Assembly: GCA_014529385.2 (NCBI GenBank)
Contig: CM043956.1
Coordinates: 85,859,721 to 85,923,720, forward strand
Direction: 5' to 3'
DNA: 64,000 bases
DNA from: Adiantum capillus-veneris
Lineage: Eukaryota; Streptophyta; Polypodiopsida; Polypodiales; Pteridaceae
Shown here: positions 58,506 to 64,000 of the stretch, piece after piece
Layout of the letters: every line of letters begins with the position of its first letter
How positions within the stretch are numbered: the stretch's first letter is position 1
The notes under the pieces: generated by a model
The model's database searches: none
What the model saw: the letters and a program-made list of their open reading frames with translations, nothing else
What the model was told of the DNA's origin: nothing
Translations under genes and position numbers: made by a program

Positions 58506-59577
58506 TGCAACAGAGTGGGGCATATTTTCATATAGGGTAATGCCTTTTGGCCGACCAATGCACCTGTCACTTTTCAAAGACTAATGAGTCATGCATTCAA
58601 GGCATATCTCAGACAATTTTTAGAGATATACATGGATGATCTTTGTGTTCATTCTCACTTGAGAAGTGATCACATAAAGCACTTAGAGAAAGTCTTCAAA
58701 AAGTGCAGAACCTATCATATTTCCTTAAACCCTAAAAAATGTGTCTTCATGGTAAGACAAGGTAAAATTTTGGGCCACATTGAAAAGATACAAATAATTG
58801 CCGCACTACGAGACCAACAAAAATGAAAGAAGTGCAAGCATTTATGGATCATTGTGGGTATTATAGCCGCTTCGTATACATGTATGTTGTAATAGCTAGG
58901 CCTTTCTATGCCCTCATTACTAAGTTTGAATATACGCAAGAATGTGAGCAGGCTTTTCAGAAATTGAAGCAAGGATTAATTTTTGCTCCAATTTTTCAAG
59001 CCCCTGATTGGAGCAAGATCTTTCATATTCATGTTGATGCATCAGCCTATGCCATAGGGTGCATATTAGCCCAGCTAGGAGAGAAATAAATGGATTTTCC
59101 CATTTGCTACTCTAGTAGACAGCTGAATGTGGAGAAAAATTATAGCACTACAGAGAGAGAAGGTCTAGGAATTATATATGTTGTCAAAAATTTTAGACAT
59201 TACCTTCTTGCAAACAAAGTCGTTTTCTTCATGGATTACCAAGTACTGTTATATTTGGTAAACAAATCTTTCAACACCGGAAGGATTGTTCACTGGTTTA
59301 TTTTATTTCTTGAGTTTGATTTCACAATAGTCGTAAAAGGGGCACTACACACACACGAGCAGATCATCTTTCAAGACTGTTCCATGGGGAAGCACTAGAA
59401 GGTTTATTTTATTGCTTGAGTTTGATTTCACAATAGTTGTAAAAAGGACACTACACACACACGAGCAGATCATATTTCAAGATTGTTCCATGGGGAAGCA
59501 CTAGAAGGTATTGATAATGATCTTCCAGATTTGTATATGTTTAACATTGAAATGGTTCCGAGATGGAGTGAAGATGT
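58506..59577 (+). pseudogene. pol: Gypsy Pol relic related to E3: RT and RNase H
   Basis: Reverse transcriptase from MPFG with a one-base shift, then TNAPVTFQRLMSHAFKAYLR, catalytic IYMDDLCVHSH and ISLNPKKCVF (58584-58826). Next come connection and RNase H (58823-59398: HIHVDASAYAIGCIL, TTEREGLGII, LLYLVNKSFNTGRI). It continues as DLPDLYMFNIEMVPRWSEDV just before 59577, which parallels [18 protein letters not shown] in E3; the source was a relative of E3. A 106-bp tandem duplication (59295-59400, 59401-59506) disrupts RNase H. Integrase is absent because the E5 LTR starts at 59578. Confidence 0.85.
59295..59506. repeat. 106-bp tandem duplication in the RNase H relic
   Basis: GGTTTATTTTATTTCTTGAG to the GGGGAAGCACTAGAA end is repeated once with about eight differences. 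Confidence 0.88.
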
Positions 59578-60624
59578 TGTTGAAAGGTCAACCTTTCAAC
59601 AACGCTTCCACAGAGATTCCATAAAGATCCCTCAAAGATTCCAAATAAAGATGCTGATGAAGTGATGAAGATGAAGATGGATGCCGTAATGTGAAGATAC
59701 AAGCTCATGGACATCATCAAATATCCCGTTATTATCATTTTGAGCCATTACGGCCACTTTTGTAATGTTTACGGGAACTTCATATTTTAAGTCAGCAATT
59801 GTATTGAGGCCACAGATGCTTGTTGGATGAGCAAAGCCAGCTCACGATGTTGTAATTAAGCTCTATAGAAGCCTAGGGACAAATAAGGTCATTTTGGTCG
59901 GACATTAGGTTTTCTAAGGCTTAGTATATAAGCCAAAACCTAAAGCTTTGTAAAGAGACTTCTAATAAATCTCATATGCCGTGTCGTTGGGAGACTTTGA
60001 GAGAGTGTGTCTGTGCGCTACAGGAGCTACGGTGGTCGGAATCGTGAACGGAGAGCAGCAGTGTGTTGCCCACGAGGAGAGCTACGCATTGATGCTTACA
60101 TCACACGCGTTCGTTTGTGTTTTGGAAGATTCACCCGCGAGCTACTTTTGGAGTTTCGGTGAGTAACCGTTGTCCGTTTTTGCATTTCAGCATATCCACG
60201 CGATCAGAGCGAGTAGAGCTACACATTAGGCACTTTAGTTTTTGGAAACGTCAACTTGTAAAAAGCGGCCAGACATCCTACGCGTTTTCTGCATGGAGGG
60301 TCTTGAGTAGGTTTTTTTGGTCACGGACCTTAGGGAGAGTGGCCTATTGGTGTTGATAGGATATCCCTCAAGTTTCGTAACATTTTGAGAACGTCTAATG
60401 GGCTTTTGGCTTGCGGTAGCATCATAGGAAACTCTCACATTTGCAGAACCGATGGCATGTAGAGTTGATATCTCTGTAGGAATTAGTCATTAGTTGGTCG
60501 AGTAGAGGTTGACACCCTTTTCTTGCTTCCATGCACCTGCGGGTCGAGCTTCGTCCTCAGTTGACATTATATGTTAGGTGAGTTCTCGCTATGCTGACGT
60601 CCGTCGCGGCGTACTAGTCCAACA
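59578..60624 (+). repeat. E5 5' LTR
   Basis: About 1,047 bp, TGTTGAAAGGTCAACCTTTC to TAGTCCAACA; the ends are a TGTTG/CAACA inverted pair. A TATA box is at 59925-59932 (TATATAAG) and an AATAAA-type word near 59965. It carries a half-copy of the leader palindrome (CATCCTACGCGT) at 60274-60285. Confidence 0.75.
59925..59932 (+). promoter_or_regulatory. E5 LTR TATA box
   Basis: TATATAAG, about 350 bases into the LTR. Confidence 0.5.
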
Positions 60625-60625
60625 T

Positions 60626-60643
60626 TGGCGCCACTGTCGGGGA
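60626..60643 (+). other. E5 primer binding site (tRNA-Asp-like)
   Basis: TGGCGCCACTGTCGGGGA one base after the LTR. It resembles the tRNA-Asp site of E3 (TGGCGCCGTTGCC) with a few differences. Confidence 0.6.
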
Positions 60644-61169
60644 CGAGGGCCCTAAGTAGGTGACCGAGACTAGTCCTTGAGGATAGAGGTCCCTCTGGCT
60701 TGCCAGAGTATATTCATTCTTTTAGATAGGATCGGAGAGTGGTGGACTCTTTTGGTCTTAGAGGGAGTCTAGGGAGTGTGTGTCTGGCCTAGATCCTTCG
60801 TCTTAGGTAGTATTAGGTAGTAGTTGGTTGTGGTGTAGAGAGTAGGAGTTGGAGTGGTAGATGTGGTGGTAGGTTGACTTGAGAGTCTGTGTGAGGCTAG
60901 GAAGCAACCAAGGCATCAAAATCACCATCTCACATGATGAGTAGGAGTAGGGTAAGTAGGATATCTTGATTGCTGATCTAGAGTACTTTATGCATGTCTT
61001 ATTTGCTGTTAGGCTCATCAAAAAAGTGGAAAACGCTAAGTAGAAAAGACGATAAATTGTGTTTGGAAGCTGATTTGAAGTCCAAAATTTTTCTGTGATT
61101 TTTGCTGAAAACTCTACAGAGCATAGGGAGTACTACTGCCAGAAAAAAATTTCATTTTAAGACAGTACA

Positions 61170-62868
61170 CATCCTACGCGTAGGATGTCTCCAGGGCACT
61201 TTTGGCAGGGAATTTGGGAAAACTGAGGTTACCAATGTGTTCAAAAGTGTAGGTTTACCCTACGTATACATTGAAACTAAAGTTTTGACCAACTCATCAC
61301 ACCCAAAAGACCAAAGACGGAGTGTCAAAAACGCAAAAACAAGAAACTTAAGATTCTGAGCACAATTTTGCATAAAAACTGGTAGGAATGCTTGAAAAGT
61401 AGTGCTCAAGACTTGGGGATGCATGTGGATGAATTCTGCCACAAATTTCATCAGTAGACATCCTACGCATTGGATGTCTAGAGAGTTATTTTGGAAGCAA
61501 AAATCAAGTTTTGACATCATACCCATATTCTGCATGTTGTGTTGGACACACACACCAAATCTCATGTCATTTGGACATATAAACTGAGAGTTAAGGGGAT
61601 GTTACTCTTTCAAAGAAATATTTTCCCAAAAGTGGTGATTCTGAGCAATTTTGACATCCAAAATTTTCTATGATCACATATTCTTGTTATATGCATCAAG
61701 AAGCACCTTGGGTAGAAACAGAAGTCCATTCTGAGAAAAAAAAACATCCTACGCGTAGGATGTCTACAGGGTGATCTGGTGGAAATTTTGAAATTCTAAG
61801 CTGACCATTGTGCTCAAAAGGTAGGTTTTACCCTATTTTCACCTGGAAGGGGGAACTTGACCATATCTTGATAGGATAAGGCCAGATAGACTGAAATTGC
61901 CAAACATCCTACCCAAATTGTGTCAAGGCATTATTCCAAGACCAAAACCATAATATGGCTGCATGAACATGTCTTTAATGATATATTGAGTGACTGAAAG
62001 GGGTTTCACCTCATTTGGGTGAGAAAATTGGGTCCAAAGCGGACTTTAGCACTTCTGACTGAAAAAAAGGCAAGAATAGCTAGAATTTGGGACTTTTGAG
62101 ATCCAAACCAAATTCTAAGCATACCACTGGGTTGCTGACATCAAGGGGAAGCTGTGGGACAAGTCTGGGGTCAAACAGGCCAAAAAGACATTCTACGCGT
62201 AGGATGTCTTCTGTGTGATTTTGAACTCTAAACAAAATTCTAAGCATACCACAGTGATCAGCATGCTCCTTAAGGAGAGTCTGTGGTTCAAATTTGGGGC
62301 AATTCTGAGCAGTTAGACATCCTACGCATAGGATGTCTAAGGCATGATTTAGAGGCTAAATTCAAACTGTGGACATAGCAGGGTGTTGTATATCCTTAGG
62401 CAAGACTCCTAGTCAAATTTGGTCCAATTTGGAGCTGATTTGACTTGGAAATTCATTAGAATAAACATCAGGCTTTTGGAACAGATTCTTGATCATTTGA
62501 CCAACCTATAGGTGTCAGAATCAAAAAGATAAAATAGCTGTGAGTTTAGCACATCAAGGGGAAGCTACAGTGCAAGTTTGGACAAAATCTGAGCAGTTAG
62601 ACATCCTACGCGTAGGATGCCTTCAGCTTGATTTAGGACTCCAAACCAACCTATGAGCACACCACTGTGATCACCACATCAAGGAGAAGCTGGGGTGAAA
62701 ATTTCAAGTCATTCTGAGCAAAAACACATCCTACGCGTAGGATGTCTCAAGGCCATTTTTAGGTCCAAATAAAATTCTGAGCATACCATTGTGTTGCTGG
62801 ACTTAAGGGGAGTCTCTGGACCAAATTTTGTTAAATTCTGAGCATATAGACATCCTACGCGTAGGATG
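61170..62868. repeat. Eight dispersed copies of an 18-bp palindrome in the E5 leader
   Basis: CATCCTACGCGTAGGATG or close variants at 61170-61187, 61459-61476, 61745-61762, 62189-62206, 62318-62335, 62602-62619, 62727-62744 and 62851-62868. Spacing is 289, 286, 444, 129, 284, 125 and 124 bases, close to multiples of ~125-145. The spacers share diverged words (ATTCTGAGCATACCA, TCAAGGGGAAGCTG, CAAATTTGG), so the leader is an old tandem array of a ~140-bp unit in which the palindrome is the best-kept part. Confidence 0.9.
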
Positions 62869-63695
62869 TCTCTAGGCTAGTTTTAGGTTCCAGCTGAAAT
62901 TTTGACCATACAGAAGTGTTCACAGTGTCACAAAGATCCCAAATCTTCTTCCATTCTAAACTGCATTTCACTGTTTTGGCCATAACTTTCACAAACGGTA
63001 TCGGATCGGAAAAGTTTTTATATCAAAACGTAGCCTGAGAGCGACTCTACAGATCATAGAGCACAACATGAACTAAATGCATGCCTATGGCAAACATTTA
63101 GTTCAACATTGAAAAAAACGTCGTTTGAGGCCTCAAAATGCATCCGGAAGTCAGGGGTGTCTAAAATCGACAGTTCAAAAGAATTGTGAGGAAACGGCCA
63201 TGGTTTTGAAGACTGCTAAGTTAACAGATTGAAATTATCTTTTGGGAAAACCATTGGTCACCCGCTGGAAGGTGCTCAAGGAACAAGTGTGGTCGTCAAA
63301 GGTACATCAAGGATTTCTGCATTCATTGTGAAAAAGTTTGCCAGCTAAATAGAATTTTGCAGATTGTGTGCTAAAGTGAACACAGGTTAGCTCGACTCAA
63401 GAATCTCTACAAAGGGAACAGTCATTGCAATATAGTGGTAAGTTGCATAACTTATCACAGTGATTCCACTAGATCGAGGCCTGCTAAAAAGCTCTAGGAA
63501 AAGCAAGCAGCCAGACAAGACAGTATGAGTCTTGGCAAGCAAGGGAGCTAAGAAGTTCAAGCAGTGCAAGCAAAGCCCAATTCAGAAAACTCAGAGATTA
63601 AGTCATCCAAAAAAGCTAATAATTTTTATTAGCATTGAGTCAAGCAATTAGAGCTATCACTAAACAGGTACAACAAGGGAGTCAAGACAAAAGCA
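62869..63695 (+). other. E5 leader downstream of the palindrome array
   Basis: No repeats or genes recognised up to the ATG at 63696. The minus-strand ORF at 63387-63569 looks random. Confidence 0.45.
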
Positions 63696-64000
63696 ATGGC
63701 GTCTCAAAGGAATCAGACCATTCAGGAAGAAGCTTCAAGTACATCCACAAAGATTACAAGAGAGAAAATTCGGATCTATCTGATTGGATACTACAAAGGA
63801 CTGCCATGCTATGAGGATGACAATCGGAATTTGTACATCAAGACAAAGAAAGATACAAAGGAAACTCGGACATCTCAATATGTGGAAGTTGAAACAGCGA
63901 AGAATGTACTACACCCACATCCAAATTTCATGGAAGACTCTCTGGGATCAATTTACATGAGGCACGGAAAATACATCGACAATGAGATAGAAATGTTGCA
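63696..64000 (+). CDS. E5 Gag-like ORF, 5' part
   Basis: An ATG at 63696 opens 101 codons with no stop to the window end. It begins MASQRNQTIQEEASSTSTKI and contains IRIYLIGYYKGLPCYEDDN. The composition is polar and coding-like, and the ORF follows ~3 kb of non-coding leader, where gag or a Tat-type ORF1 is expected. Too little is visible to name a domain. Confidence 0.5.
   Translation, partial: MASQRNQTIQEEASSTSTKITREKIRIYLIGYYKGLPCYEDDNRNLYIKTKKDTKETRTSQYVEVETAKNVLHPHPNFMEDSLGSIYMRHGKYIDNEIEML

Larger units (their letters stand above)
59578..64000 (+). mobile_element. E5: LTR retrotransposon, 5' part only
   Basis: LTR 59578-60624, primer site 60626, a ~3.1-kb leader with palindromic repeats, then a gag-like ORF from 63696 open to the window edge. 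The LTR start sits inside the RT/RNase H relic, so E5 inserted there; the 3' end and target duplication lie outside. The long leader and tRNA-Asp-like primer fit the Athila/Tat branch, but no pol is visible to confirm. Confidence 0.75.

Noticed and set aside
61170-62868. CRISPR-like array
   Set aside because: The repeats are perfect palindromes with irregular spacing of 124-444 bases and related spacers, in a eukaryotic retroelement leader.

Overview
This window reads as nuclear DNA from a land plant with a repeat-rich genome. It holds a CACTA (En/Spm) transposon whose transposase carries the plant DUF4218 and DUF4216 regions, Ty3/gypsy retrotransposons of plant types (a Tat-like family with a second, archaeal-type RNase H, and an Athila-like element with a tRNA-Asp primer site), long microsatellites, and no gene that is clearly host-encoded. 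Species and division cannot be assigned from the sequence.

Layout. 1-6.6 kb: CACTA element on the minus strand, with a TNP2 transposase gene in about seven exons and a second, TNPA-like gene running off the left edge. 6.6-9 kb: AT-rich and microsatellite DNA. 9-12.3 kb: several broken or unidentified genes, including a decayed SET-domain gene and a multi-exon transposase-like fragment. 12.7-18.15 kb: Tat-like gypsy element (E1, minus strand) truncated at its 3' end. 18.2-22.4 kb: decayed gypsy element (E4, minus strand) with an initiator-Met-type primer site. Its 5' LTR was split by E3 and resumes at 36.35 kb. 22.94-36.35 kb: complete 13.4-kb Athila-like element (E3, plus strand) with two LTRs, PBS, PPT and a GCAAG target duplication. 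37.5-44 kb: two nested, diverged inverted repeats. 44-46.5 kb: unidentified remnants and a tRNA-derived SINE-like head. 46.5-48.9 kb: a 1.15-kb-arm inverted repeat made from two head-to-head pieces of the Tat-like family. 47.75-55.8 kb: second Tat-like copy (E2, plus strand) with a full 3' LTR, inserted in a ~600-bp tandem array (55.8-58.0 kb). 58.5-59.6 kb: a gypsy RT/RNase H relic cut by the LTR of a fifth element (E5). E5's long leader, with eight copies of an 18-bp palindrome, and its gag start run off the right edge.

Each retroelement has or had LTR promoter, primer site, gag, protease, RT-RNase H and integrase. Almost all are broken by stops or frameshifts. The most unusual points are the palindrome array in the E5 leader, a second retropepsin-like domain after integrase in E3, nine in-frame stops against a single frameshift in E3, conserved overlapping small ORFs in the Tat-like leader, the SET-domain relic among transposons, and the large head-to-head inverted repeat.
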